A stretch of DNA of 64,000 nucleotides from Nitrospira_D sp035465795 (GTDB lineage Bacteria > Nitrospirota > Nitrospiria > Nitrospirales > Nitrospiraceae). The position numbers and the translations under genes were made by a program. Within the stretch, counting starts at the first letter, position 1, and every line of letters starts with the position of its first letter. Shown piece after piece: positions 7,588-16,528 of the stretch. The notes below the pieces were generated by a model. That model was not told the DNA's origin. It ran no database searches and worked only from the letters and a program-made list of their open reading frames with translations. The DNA lies in assembly GCF_049546785.1 (NCBI RefSeq), contig NZ_JBMWAN010000002.1, positions 248,001-312,000 on the forward strand, in the 5' to 3' direction.

Positions 7588-9408
7588 ATGTCACGAATCG
7601 TCGGCATCGATCTCGGCACCACCAACTCCCTTGTCGCCTATATGGACAAGGGCACGCCCCGCGTCATTGCAGGCCGCCATGAGCGGGCGATGGTCCCCTC
7701 CGTCGTTGCGTTGACCGACAACGGGCTCATCGTCGGTGATCCGGCCAAAGAACACCTGACCAGGAACCCGGAACGCACTGTCTATTCCGTGAAACGGTTT
7801 ATGGGCAAAGGCCTGGCCGACGTCCAGGACGAGCTCGCCTATTTCCCCTACACATTGACCGAAAAGGGCGGAGTCATCCGCATCAAGCTCGGCGAGAAGA
7901 CCTATTCCCCCCCACAAATCTCGGCCATGATCCTCAAGGAGCTGAAGCTCCGGGCGGAAGCCTTTCTCGGAGAGAGCATCACCAAAGCCGTTATCACGGT
8001 CCCGGCCTACTTCAACGACAGCCAGCGGCAGGCCACCAAAGATGCAGGCATGATCGCGGGACTTGAGGTCCTGCGTATCATCAACGAACCGACCGCCGCC
8101 TCGCTGGCCTATGGACTGCAACAGCGCACCCAGGGAACCATCGCAGTCTATGACTTGGGGGGTGGCACATTCGACATTTCAATCTTGAAGCTGAAGAACG
8201 GCATCTTCGAGGTACTGGCGACGAACGGCGATACGCACCTCGGTGGCGACGACTTCGACCGGCTGATTGCCGATCTGTTTCTGGCGGATATTCAGAACCA
8301 GTTCGGGCTCGACCTCAATGCTCATCCCGATCATATGCAAGGGATCCGGCTCGAAGCCGAACGGGCAAAGATACGCCTCTCAGACGAACTCAAAACCACG
8401 GCAACCCTTGATCTGCCGGAAGGCAAGGGCCGGTTCACGCGAGAACTGACGCGCGATCAACTGGAGTCCCTTTGCACCGCGTTGGTTGAACGTACACTGG
8501 GGCCCTGTCGCCTCGCGCTCAAGGACGCAGGACTCTCGCCTGCCGACATCGATGAAGTCGTGCTTGTCGGCGGCTCGACTCGCATGCCGCTGGTGCGCCA
8601 ACGAGTCCAGGGACTCTTCGGCAAACAACCACACTGCGAACTCAATCCGGACGAAGTCGTGGCCCTCGGCGCCGCGGTGCAGGCCGACATCCTGAGCGGC
8701 GGCACCACCGACATGCTGCTTCTCGACGTGACACCCCTGTCTCTTGGCATCGAGACGATGGGTGGGGTCATGAGCAGCCTGATCCGCCGCAATACGACGA
8801 TCCCCGCCAGCGCCAAGGAGATGTTTACCACCTATGTGGACGGCCAAACCGGCGTGGACATTCACATTCTCCAGGGTGAACGGGAACTGGCGAAAGACAA
8901 CCGCAGCCTGGCCCGCTTCCGGCTGAAAGTTCCGCCCCTGCCGGCGGGGGTGCCGCGCATCGAGGTCACCTTCCTCATCGACGCCAACGGGATTTTGAAC
9001 GTCAAGGCCACCGACATGCGGACCGGGCAGAGCCAGTCCATCGAGGTCAAGCCCTCCTACGGGTTGGCGGATCAAGAAGTGGAGCGGATGATCGAGGATT
9101 CGTTCAAGTTTGCCGCGGACGATGTCAGCGCGCGAAAATTGATCGAGGCCCGGCTTGACGCCGGGGCTCTGATCACCACGACGGAGAAATCTTTGGCCGA
9201 CGGCGGACACCTGGTGTCGGCAGACGACATGACCGCCATCCGCAACGTGCTCTCGGCCCTGGCCGCCGCCAAAGACGGCAACGATCCCCGCGCTATCCGC
9301 GCGCGTATGGCCGAACTCGAACAGGCGGCAAAAGGCCTGACCGTTGCCATGCTGGACGACTCCCTCAAGCGGAGCTTGCAAGGGAAGAAGGTCTCCGACA
9401 TCACCTGA
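7588..9408 (+). CDS. hscA: Fe-S assembly Hsp70 chaperone HscA
   Basis: This 606-residue Hsp70 has the phosphate-1 motif GIDLGTTNSLVAY at the N-terminus, the adenosine/phosphate-2 motif VYDLGGGTFDIS near residue 190 and VVLVGGSTRMPLV near 330. The substrate-binding domain starts at about 385 (DVTPLSLGIETMGGVMSS). It uses ATP to dislodge clusters from IscU, whose LPPVK motif it recognises. It is shorter than DnaK, as expected of HscA, and directly follows hscB. ATG 7588 was chosen over in-frame upstream codons that overlap hscB. Confidence 0.96.
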   Translation: MSRIVGIDLGTTNSLVAYMDKGTPRVIAGRHERAMVPSVVALTDNGLIVGDPAKEHLTRNPERTVYSVKRFMGKGLADVQDELAYFPYTLTEKGGVIRIKLGEKTYSPPQISAMILKELKLRAEAFLGESITKAVITVPAYFNDSQRQATKDAGMIAGLEVLRIINEPTAASLAYGLQQRTQGTIAVYDLGGGTFDISILKLKNGIFEVLATNGDTHLGGDDFDRLIADLFLADIQNQFGLDLNAHPDHMQGIRLEAERAKIRLSDELKTTATLDLPEGKGRFTRELTRDQLESLCTALVERTLGPCRLALKDAGLSPADIDEVVLVGGSTRMPLVRQRVQGLFGKQPHCELNPDEVVALGAAVQADILSGGTTDMLLLDVTPLSLGIETMGGVMSSLIRRNTTIPASAKEMFTTYVDGQTGVDIHILQGERELAKDNRSLARFRLKVPPLPAGVPRIEVTFLIDANGILNVKATDMRTGQSQSIEVKPSYGLADQEVERMIEDSFKFAADDVSARKLIEARLDAGALITTTEKSLADGGHLVSADDMTAIRNVLSALAAAKDGNDPRAIRARMAELEQAAKGLTVAMLDDSLKRSLQGKKVSDIT

Positions 9409-9410
9409 AC

Positions 9411-9490
9411 AGGCTAGAGACAAGAGGCTAGAGGCGGGGGGATGAACACACGCCCCCTGGCCACGTGCCTCTGGCCTCGCGCCAGGGAGA
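9411..9490 (+). repeat. C-type paired-arm intergenic repeat
   Basis: The 87-bp hscA-iscX gap is almost entirely a C-type element. The left arm is rich in GAGGCTAGAGGCGGGG and the right arm in its rough complement (CCCCCTGGCC, GCCTCTGGCCTCGCGCC). Similar elements occur at about ten other places in the window. The iscX ribosome binding site (CAGGGAGAA) lies at the edge of the right arm, so the element abuts translation initiation. Confidence 0.65.
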
Positions 9491-9495
9491 ATCCC

Positions 9496-9708
9496 ATGGA
9501 TCTGAAATGGAACAACACGGAAGATATCGCGATTCGCCTGGTGGAGGAACACCCGGACACCGACCCGCTGACGGTCCGGTTCACAGATATGCACACCTGG
9601 ATTGTGGCGTTGCCTGATTTTAAAGACGATCCGAAGAAATCAAACGAGAAGATTCTGGAAAGCATCCAAATGGCCTGGCACGAGGAATACCAGGACTCGA
9701 AGGCCTAA
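9496..9708 (+). CDS. iscX: Fe-S assembly protein IscX
   Basis: This 70-residue acidic protein has the family pattern MDLKWNNTEDIAIRL, then DPLTVRFTDMHTWIVALPDF. IscX binds IscS and modulates its activity with iron as an adaptor. It is the last gene of the isc cluster and is convergent with the PBP1A gene, whose stop codon is only 4 bp away. ATG 9496 matches the conserved N-terminus. Confidence 0.92.
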   Translation: MDLKWNNTEDIAIRLVEEHPDTDPLTVRFTDMHTWIVALPDFKDDPKKSNEKILESIQMAWHEEYQDSKA

Positions 9709-9712
9709 TTCG

Positions 9713-12127
9713 TTACGGGGCTCCGGTCCCTTCCCCCACCGGCTGCCCCTCGGGAATCTGATCCAGCTTATAGAAGTCGGTCGGGTCGAGACGGCGCGGC
9801 GCAGCCTGGGTCGGCTCACTGCCCTTGGCGAACAACTCAACGGTTCCCTTTCCTTCCCCCTCCTGCTCCGTCTCCGACTCTAACAACCCGGTGGAAGGAT
9901 CGACCTTTACAAACGTCACGCCATCGGGAATTTCAAACGGCGCGACCGGCAGTTTGAGCAGCGCCTCTTTCATAAACTGAATCCAGATCGGCAAAGCCGA
10001 CCGCGCGCCGGTCTCCCCCTCGCCCAAGGGCCGCCGATCATCAAACCCGACGTACACGCCGGCCACGAGATTCGGCGCGCCGCCGATGAACCAGGCATTC
10101 AGATATTCGTTTGTCGTACCGGTTTTCCCCGCAATCGGCCGGGCGAGCAATTTGGCTGCCTGCCCGGTCCCCTTCTGAATCACATCTTCCATCATGTTGG
10201 TAATCAGGTAGGCCGTTTCCTTCGTGATCACTTCATGTGGCTGCTCTTCCATCACCTCAAGCACCTTGCCCGCGTTGTCCTTGACCGTCTTGATCGTAAA
10301 CGGCTCAACTCTCATCCCTTGGTTGAGAAACACCCCATAGACCGACGTCAATTCCAACAACCCCATGGAGGAGGTCCCCAATCCCAGCGACAGATCGGCG
10401 GGCAGCGGACTGGTGATACCGACCGTTTTCGCGAAGTCGATGACGTTCCGGATCCCCACCTTATCCAGCAACCGCACCGTCGCCAGATTGTGGGAATGAG
10501 CCAACGCCTCCCGCAACGTCACCATGCCGTGAAACTTGCGGCCATAGTTCTCCGGCTTCCAGATCTTGTCTTCCGCTTCCTGCTCGTAGACCACCGGCGC
10601 ATCCAGAATCTGGGTGGCAGGACTCATCCCCTGGCTCATCGCAGTGGCGTAAATCACCGGTTTGAACGCCGAGCCGGGTTGCCGATGGGCCTGGATCGCA
10701 CGGTTATACTCGCTGCGGGAAAAATCGTATCCTCCCACCATGGCCCGAATGGCGCCGGTCCGCGGATCGATCGCCACGAGCCCGCCTTCGACGACCGGCG
10801 TCTGCTCCAACACCACTTGCAGACCGTCTTTGGCAACCTTCTTCACCCCGACTTCGATGACATCGCCGGGTTTGAGGATCTTTTTCGGATCGGGATTGAG
10901 CACGACATCCTGCGTCGGATCCGGTCCTTTGAGAAAGCGTTTCGCCCAGGCCATATCGTCGAAGGCCAGCTTCGCCGTCACCTCGCCGACCTGGACGACA
11001 TAATGATCCTTGGCAAACTTGAGCACGATGCCGTCAACCAGATCGCCCGGTTTCAGCGAAGCATCGGCAGCCGGCACACCCGGCGCCGGCAGTGCGGCCG
11101 GATCAACCGTCTTTTTGGGACCGCGCCACCCCTGCCGCTTATCGAGATCGCGCACGCCGGCCAGAAACGCTTTCTCCGCCGCCTTCTGCATCTCCAGGTT
11201 CAGCGTCGTATAGATTTGCAGGCCGCCTTTATAGACGCTCGTCTCGCCGTACTTGGCGACGAGTTGCTGTCGGACATGCTCCACAAAATACGGCGCGATG
11301 TGTTCGCTGCCGGGCCGGCGGAAATTCAGCGTTTCGGCGATCGCCGCATCCCGCTCGGCCGCCGAAATGAACCCCGCCTCCGCCATGCGCGACAACACAT
11401 GTTCCTGGCGCTTCTTCGCCCGCTCATAGTTGGTGAACGGCGAAAACCGGCTGGGCGACTTCGGCAACCCGGCGAGAAACGCCGACTCCGCCAGGGTCAA
11501 GGTCCCGATCTCTTTCCCGAAGTAGGATTGCGCCGCCGACCCCACCCCGTAGGCCCCCTGGCCGAAATAGATTTGATTGAGATAGGTCTCCAGAATCTGC
11601 TCTTTCGAGGACACCGCTTCCATCTTGTAGGCCAGGATCAATTCGCGCAGCTTCCGATCGTACGAGCGTTCCGACGAGAGAAACAGCGAACGGGCTAACT
11701 GCTGCGTGATCGTGCTCGCCCCTTCGACCTTCCGGCCGCCATGCCGGATGTTCGTCCAGAACGCGCGGAGAATGCCGATGTAGTCCAGCCCCGGATGGTC
11801 GAAAAATCGGACATCCTCCGTGGCGATGACCGCCTGCGTCAGCGTCTTTGGAATGTCCGCCAGCGGAGTCAAAATGCGCCGTTCGATGAAGAACTGACCG
11901 ATCGGCTGACGATCGTCCGCGTAGACCGTGGTGACCAGGCTGGGTTGATAGCTTTGGAGCAGATCGAGCGACGGGAGATCCTGCGAAAAGTGCCAGACCA
12001 CCCCGGCGGCCGCCGTCACTCCCGCGAGCACCAGTGCCAGCAGGCTGAGCAGGGCGACCTGCCACCAGCGCCACATCCGGCTCCGGGAACGCTCTTGAAT
12101 CTCAACGAACCGGTCGTCGCCAGCCAT
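9713..12127 (-). CDS. mrcA: Bifunctional penicillin-binding protein 1A
   Basis: This 804-residue class A PBP builds peptidoglycan in the periplasm. A cytoplasmic stub leads to one N-terminal membrane helix (residues 20-45). The glycosyltransferase 51 domain has ATEDVRFFDHPGLD, GASTITQQLARSLFL and LNQIYFGQGAYGVG. An OB-like insert follows, then the transpeptidase domain with SAFK (active serine), SHN and KTGTTNE motifs. The C-terminus is a low-complexity acidic and proline-rich tail. It stands alone, convergent with iscX. Confidence 0.95.
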   Translation of the reverse strand: MAGDDRFVEIQERSRSRMWRWWQVALLSLLALVLAGVTAAAGVVWHFSQDLPSLDLLQSYQPSLVTTVYADDRQPIGQFFIERRILTPLADIPKTLTQAVIATEDVRFFDHPGLDYIGILRAFWTNIRHGGRKVEGASTITQQLARSLFLSSERSYDRKLRELILAYKMEAVSSKEQILETYLNQIYFGQGAYGVGSAAQSYFGKEIGTLTLAESAFLAGLPKSPSRFSPFTNYERAKKRQEHVLSRMAEAGFISAAERDAAIAETLNFRRPGSEHIAPYFVEHVRQQLVAKYGETSVYKGGLQIYTTLNLEMQKAAEKAFLAGVRDLDKRQGWRGPKKTVDPAALPAPGVPAADASLKPGDLVDGIVLKFAKDHYVVQVGEVTAKLAFDDMAWAKRFLKGPDPTQDVVLNPDPKKILKPGDVIEVGVKKVAKDGLQVVLEQTPVVEGGLVAIDPRTGAIRAMVGGYDFSRSEYNRAIQAHRQPGSAFKPVIYATAMSQGMSPATQILDAPVVYEQEAEDKIWKPENYGRKFHGMVTLREALAHSHNLATVRLLDKVGIRNVIDFAKTVGITSPLPADLSLGLGTSSMGLLELTSVYGVFLNQGMRVEPFTIKTVKDNAGKVLEVMEEQPHEVITKETAYLITNMMEDVIQKGTGQAAKLLARPIAGKTGTTNEYLNAWFIGGAPNLVAGVYVGFDDRRPLGEGETGARSALPIWIQFMKEALLKLPVAPFEIPDGVTFVKVDPSTGLLESETEQEGEGKGTVELFAKGSEPTQAAPRRLDPTDFYKLDQIPEGQPVGEGTGAP

Positions 12128-12424
12128 ACCTGCACGCTCCTTAAGGGAATAAAAACGGGGCGGGATAGTGCTGTCACCTTACAATGCCATCCCTCAAAAC
12201 TCAAGCAAGGCCGCCGATCAGACAATGGGATACGTCCACCGCGGATCGAGCCTCCCCGCCCCCAGAAACGACCGCCATCACTGACGCTCACCCGCTCAAG
12301 AATTCACAGGAACCACCGAGAAAGAATACAGAGCAATCAGACAAGTCCATCGCCCACCGTCCTGTCCGGAGAGACGCACCGAACTTCGCGCGGCCTTCGC
12401 AGCAAGCGGGAGAGAGTGCCTTCG

Positions 12425-12763
12425 ATGAAACCCACCCCCACACTCCAAAACGAGCAGCGGCGGCTGGAAGCACTGTTTCGCTCTGACATGCTGGATACTG
12501 AACCGGACCGGACGTTCGAAGATCTCGTCCATCTGGCCGCGCACGCGTGCGACGTGACGATGGCCTCTATCAGCTTTCTCGACCGGGACCGCGAATGGCT
12601 TCATGCGAAGGCTGGACTGCCCGGCAGCGAATGGTCCGGAGACCGATCCTGGGGTGCCCATCCAAATCTACACCAGCCGAGCGTGATCGTTCCCCACACC
12701 CTGGCCGACCATCGATCTACCAACTACCCCATGGTGATAAGCGCCCCGCGGTCGGAGGGCTAG
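12425..12763 (+). pseudogene. Truncated GAF-domain sensor protein
   Basis: The 112-codon fragment begins like GAF proteins of sensor kinases and diguanylate cyclases (NEQRRLEALFRSDMLDTEP, then FEDLVHLAAHACDV and SISFLDRDREWLHAKAGL). It stops inside the GAF domain at ADHRSTNYPMV, where the sequence passes into an inverted piece of another gene. Even within the fragment, the usual segment after the CAH motif is corrupted. It is best read as a dead remnant. The 297 bp upstream (12128-12424) hold no gene I can support. Confidence 0.7.
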
Positions 12764-12870
12764 GGCCTCTCGATAGGCGACGGCCTCTTCCAGATAGCGT
12801 CGCTCCGTCTCAAGCTTGCGGGCGAGTTCGAACAGACGGGCCACCTCCGCACCGGGTGGAGGCGGCTGGC
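12742..12870 (-). pseudogene. Inverted fragment of a coding gene
   Basis: On the reverse strand this stretch reads as a helical, uninterrupted peptide (GAEVARLFELARKLETERR, then YLEEAVAYREALALRPRG) with coding-like composition. It has neither start nor stop and lies between the GAF fragment and the glycosyltransferase fragment on the other strand. It looks like a piece of a regulatory or linker region flipped during rearrangement. The parent gene is not identifiable. Confidence 0.45.
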
Positions 12871-12879
12871 AGGTCGCCG

Positions 12880-13562
12880 ATCAACGCGATGCTCATCATC
12901 TCCGGCGCATTCGGACTGTTTCACAAGGACACCGTCGTCGGCATCGGCGGGTACCGGCACGACACCCTCGGCGAAGACATGGAACTCGTCGTGCGACTCC
13001 ATCGCCATCTCCGGCTCACAGGCAAACCCTACCGTATTACGTTTACACCCGATCCCGTGTGTTGGACCGAAGCTCAGGAGGACCTCAAGACGCTCAAGAA
13101 TCAGCGTATTCGCTGGCAGCGGGGCCTGTGTGAGAGCCTGACCAAGAATCTCGACCTGCTGTGTCATCCCAAAGGGGAAACTGTCGGATGGCTGGCCTTC
13201 CCGTTCATGGCCCTCTTCGAATGGCTCGGCCCCGCCATCGAAGTCTTCGGCTATCTCTTTGTAACCGTTGGGGATTGATCGTCGGGTTCGTCTCGCTCAA
13301 AACCTGGCTGACGCTGCTGCTCGCCGCGGTCAGCATGGGCATCTTATTGTCCGTGAGCACGCTCTTTCTGGAAGAGATTTACTTCCACGTCTATCCGAAT
13401 CCCCGGCATGTGCTCCTGCTTTTTCTGGGAGCCGTGCTGGAGAAATTTGGCTACCGGCAATTGAATTCGCTCTGGAAACTCATCGGGTTATATCAATGGG
13501 TGCGCGGGAGAAAAGCCTCCTGGGGCACGATGACCCGCAAGGCCTCCTGGCAAACCCGCTGA
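12880..13562 (+). pseudogene. Family 2 glycosyltransferase remnant, 5'-truncated and frameshifted
   Basis: The first frame (about 12880-13278) carries the C-terminal half of a processive GT2 enzyme: SGAFGLFHKDTVVGIGGY, GEDMELVVRLHR and the Q-x-x-RW motif in NQRIRWQRG, then a first membrane helix. It stops at TVGD. The rest of the membrane domain (SLKTWLTLLLAAVSMGILLS, then FHVYPNPRHVLLLFLGAVL) continues in another frame from about 13285 to 13562. The N-terminal catalytic half with the first DxD is missing. It is a relic of a BcsA/PgaC-like polysaccharide synthase. Confidence 0.75.
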
Positions 13563-13643
13563 CCGGATCCCCCGTCAGTCCTACTCAATCACCAGACAAT
13601 CAGACCCCTTCCAGACCCATTCGAGGCCCCGCCACCTGTCGGC

Positions 13644-13673
13644 TTGTGCGATGCGGGACAGTTCATGTATACT
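13644..13673 (+). promoter_or_regulatory. Candidate typA promoter
   Basis: TTGTGC (13644-13649) and TATACT (13668-13673) lie 18 bp apart. The -10 box is strong and the -35 weak. A transcript would start near 13680, directly at the hairpin described in the next entry and about 50 bases before the typA start. Confidence 0.4.
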
Positions 13674-13681
13674 GCCCCGTT

Positions 13682-13710
13682 ACGCCTCACTGTCGAGGCG
13701 TCTTTTTTTT
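13682..13710 (+). terminator. Intrinsic terminator-like hairpin in front of typA
   Basis: ACGCCTC (13682-13688) and GAGGCGT (13695-13701) form a perfect 7-bp stem with a 6-base loop, followed by C and eight T residues (13703-13710). This is a textbook intrinsic terminator. It lies between the broken glycosyltransferase and typA, immediately after the candidate typA -10 box. It may end transcription from upstream or act as a leader attenuator. Confidence 0.7.
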
Positions 13711-13731
13711 GACCGAGAGAAGACCACGACT

Positions 13732-15591
13732 ATGACACAGACACGCGCCCCTCACGACCGCCGGAACGATATCCGGAACATCGCCATTATCGCCCACGTC
13801 GACCACGGCAAAACGACTCTGGTCGATGCCGTGCTGCGGCAGACCCACGTCCATCGCAAGATCGACGATATGGGCGAACGCATCATGGACTCGATGGACC
13901 AGGAGCGTGAGCGCGGCATCACGATTCGCGCGAAGAACGCCAGCGTCACCTATAAAGGGGTGAAGATCAACATCGTCGATACCCCCGGCCACGCCGATTT
14001 CGGCGGCGAAGTGGAGCGCACCTTGCGGATGGTCGACGGCGTGTTGATCCTCGTCGATGCCAAAGAAGGCCCGATGCCGCAGACGACCTTTGTGTTGCGG
14101 AAGGCCCTCGCGCTGGGACACAAGGCCATTGTCGTCATCAACAAGATCGACCGCCCCGACGCCGTGATCGACGACGTGGTGAACCGCACGTTCGATCTCT
14201 TCGTCCACCTGGGCGCCACTGACGAACAGCTCGACTTTCCGATCGTCTACGCGGCCGCCATCAAAGGGCAGGCCACGCTGGATGTGAATAAGCCGGGCAC
14301 GGACATCACGCCCCTGCTGGACACGGTACTCGAGAAGATTCCGGCCCCGGCCATCAACGCCAATGCGCCGCTGCAAATCCTCGTGCTCGCGCTCGTGCAG
14401 GACGCCTATAAAGGCAAGATGGGCATCGGCAAGATTCAGTCCGGCTCGATCGCCCGCCGGCAGAATGTCATGCTAATGGGAAAGGACGGCGCACAGATTC
14501 CCGGGAAAGTCTCCGACCTGGCGGTCTATTCGGGCCTTGAGAGGGTGGATGCGGACCAGGCGGCAGCGGGAGAAATCGTCGCGGTTGCCGGGCTCGACGA
14601 CGTGAGCATCGGCGACACGATCGCCGATGCTGAGAACCCGATCGCGCTCCCGCGCGTGACCATCGATGAACCGACCGTCCAGATGACCTTCTCCGTCAAC
14701 AACAGCCCCTTCGCGGGACGGGAGGGCAAGTATCTGACCTCGCGGCACCTGCGCGACCGGCTGTTCAAGGAACTCGAAACGAACGTGTCCTTGCGCGTGC
14801 ATGAAACGGACAGCGCGGACCGCTTCCTCGTCGCCGGACGCGGCGAACTCCATCTCGGCGTCTTGATCGAGCAGATGCGGCGCGAAGGCTATGAGCTCCA
14901 GGTCTCGCAACCGGAGGTCATTGTCCATCGCGACGTCGACGGCAAGGTCACGGAACCGTATGAGGAACTCACCATTCAGGTGCCCGAGATCTACCAGGGA
15001 GCCGTCATCGAAGAGTTGGGCAAGCGCCGCGGCGAACTGCGGCATATGCGGCTGATCCATTCCGACGTCGGCACCAGCGAAATGCATCTCGAGTACCATA
15101 TTCCCACCCGCGGGATCATGGGATTGAAGAACATTCTGCTCGCGAAAACCCGCGGCACGATCATCATGCACCATGTGTTTGCGGCCTATGAGCCCGCGGA
15201 AGAACGGGATCTGCTGGTGTCGCCGCACGGGTCGCTGGTCGCCTTTGAAGACGGCACGAGCACCGGCTACGCCATCTTCATGGTGCAGGAGCGCGGCACC
15301 ATGTTCATCGGCCCCGGCGTCGATGTCTACCGCGGGATGGTCATCGGCGAGAACAGCCGTGACGAAGACCTGGACGTGAACGTCTGCAAGGAAAAGCACC
15401 TGTCGAACATGCGGGCCTCGGGATCCGACGAAGCCCTGGTACTCACACCGCCGAAAGAAATGTCGTTGGAATTCGCGCTGGAATACATCGGCCCGGACGA
15501 GCTGGTCGAGATCACCCCGCAGAACTTGCGACTGCGCAAGCGGATCCTGAACCCGGACGAACGGCGCAAAGCGAAAAAAGCCGGCAAGTAA
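13732..15591 (+). CDS. typA: Ribosome-associated GTPase TypA/BipA
   Basis: This 619-residue translational GTPase has G1 AHVDHGKTTL, the switch region DQERERGITI, G3 DTPGHADFGGEV and G4 NKIDR, followed by the EF-G-like domains and the BipA-specific C-terminal domain. It acts on the 70S ribosome under stress and helps 50S assembly. I chose ATG 13732 since the conserved RNIAIIAHVDHGKT begins about 17 residues later. An earlier in-frame codon would place the terminator hairpin in the coding region. Confidence 0.96.
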   Translation: MTQTRAPHDRRNDIRNIAIIAHVDHGKTTLVDAVLRQTHVHRKIDDMGERIMDSMDQERERGITIRAKNASVTYKGVKINIVDTPGHADFGGEVERTLRMVDGVLILVDAKEGPMPQTTFVLRKALALGHKAIVVINKIDRPDAVIDDVVNRTFDLFVHLGATDEQLDFPIVYAAAIKGQATLDVNKPGTDITPLLDTVLEKIPAPAINANAPLQILVLALVQDAYKGKMGIGKIQSGSIARRQNVMLMGKDGAQIPGKVSDLAVYSGLERVDADQAAAGEIVAVAGLDDVSIGDTIADAENPIALPRVTIDEPTVQMTFSVNNSPFAGREGKYLTSRHLRDRLFKELETNVSLRVHETDSADRFLVAGRGELHLGVLIEQMRREGYELQVSQPEVIVHRDVDGKVTEPYEELTIQVPEIYQGAVIEELGKRRGELRHMRLIHSDVGTSEMHLEYHIPTRGIMGLKNILLAKTRGTIIMHHVFAAYEPAEERDLLVSPHGSLVAFEDGTSTGYAIFMVQERGTMFIGPGVDVYRGMVIGENSRDEDLDVNVCKEKHLSNMRASGSDEALVLTPPKEMSLEFALEYIGPDELVEITPQNLRLRKRILNPDERRKAKKAGK

Positions 15592-15602
15592 CGGACTCAC
15601 TC

Positions 15603-16352
15603 ATGAGAATTAAGAAGAAAGTTCCGAAACCGTCATCGAAACGGCCCCCGCTGTATTTCATCGGCTATCGCGGAACCGCCCCGGCCACGGATGAACTTAA
15701 GATCTGGTACGAACGGGAGTATGGCGGCCCCCTGACCATTCGACCGGAAGCCGAGGCTCCGGAGTCGTGGCAGGCCACGCATGGCCCCTGGTCGGCGCAC
15801 GTCGTGATGCCGTTACCCACGACACATACCGACGACATCATGAAAAACATGGCCTGGGAGCACAACCTGATGGGAGCCATCGCCCCCTCAATCGTGCCCA
15901 ACCGCGACATGCCCGACACCGTGCTCTTTGCGGCCCGTCTCGCGCGCGGCCTGACGCTATTGACCCAAGGCACGGCCTACGATATCGCGACCCAAGCCTA
16001 CATCAATCCGTCGGACTGGCAGAACCGGACCCTCGTCAGCTTCCTGGTGGACGACCATATCGCCATCACCCACGACGAGGCCGCGAAACCGGACCAGATC
16101 TGGTGTCATACGCTGGGATTGACCAAATTCGGCCTCGATGAGATCGAAACATTCTACGGGAAAGGCCTCTCCGAGAGTGCCGCGAAGGATTTGCTGACGG
16201 AGTCGGCGAACGAACTGCTCCGTATCGGCCAATCCCCCAAAGTCGGCACGGCGTTTCGCCTCCCCCTGTTAGGCCGGACCATCCGGATCGTGAATCACCG
16301 GACTGCGGCCCCGACCGGTCGCATGATCGGCTTTCGAGAGCTCCAGGGGTAG
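15603..16352 (+). CDS. Conserved-looking protein of unknown function
   Basis: This 249-residue soluble protein has no signal peptide and begins with a lysine-rich segment (MRIKKKVPKPSSKRP). The part around residues 150-190 (CHTLGLTKFGLDEIETFYG) is faintly reminiscent of DUF4261 proteins, which carry a similar G-(M/L)-x-K-F-G-x-x-E/D run. I cannot assign more. It starts 11 bp after typA on the same strand and is likely cotranscribed with it. Confidence 0.65.
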   Translation: MRIKKKVPKPSSKRPPLYFIGYRGTAPATDELKIWYEREYGGPLTIRPEAEAPESWQATHGPWSAHVVMPLPTTHTDDIMKNMAWEHNLMGAIAPSIVPNRDMPDTVLFAARLARGLTLLTQGTAYDIATQAYINPSDWQNRTLVSFLVDDHIAITHDEAAKPDQIWCHTLGLTKFGLDEIETFYGKGLSESAAKDLLTESANELLRIGQSPKVGTAFRLPLLGRTIRIVNHRTAAPTGRMIGFRELQG

Positions 16353-16416
16353 GCAAATCTTCCGTAAGTTCGACGGGTTAGAACCCATGGCCCAGACTCA
16401 TAGGCCTTCAGGCCCG

Positions 16417-16446
16417 TTGACAAGCTTTCAAACCACAAGGTACAAA
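16417..16446 (+). promoter_or_regulatory. Candidate peroxiredoxin promoter
   Basis: TTGACA (16417-16422) and TACAAA (16441-16446) are separated by 18 bp in the 176-bp gap before the peroxiredoxin gene. A small hairpin (CTCTCA, loop ACC, TGAGAG at 16468-16482) follows in the leader. No oxidative-stress operator is recognisable. Confidence 0.35.
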
Positions 16447-16528
16447 GTTTGAGCTTCTTGAAGGGTTCTCTCAACCTGAGAGCTCATTTCCGCCACCATA
16501 TAGCGATGTTCCCAAAGGAGGATCTGCA

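Noticed and set aside
10235..11698. Long forward frame (487 codons) within the PBP1A gene
   Set aside because: Arginine/histidine-rich translation with no family; the reverse-strand PBP1A carries every expected motif.
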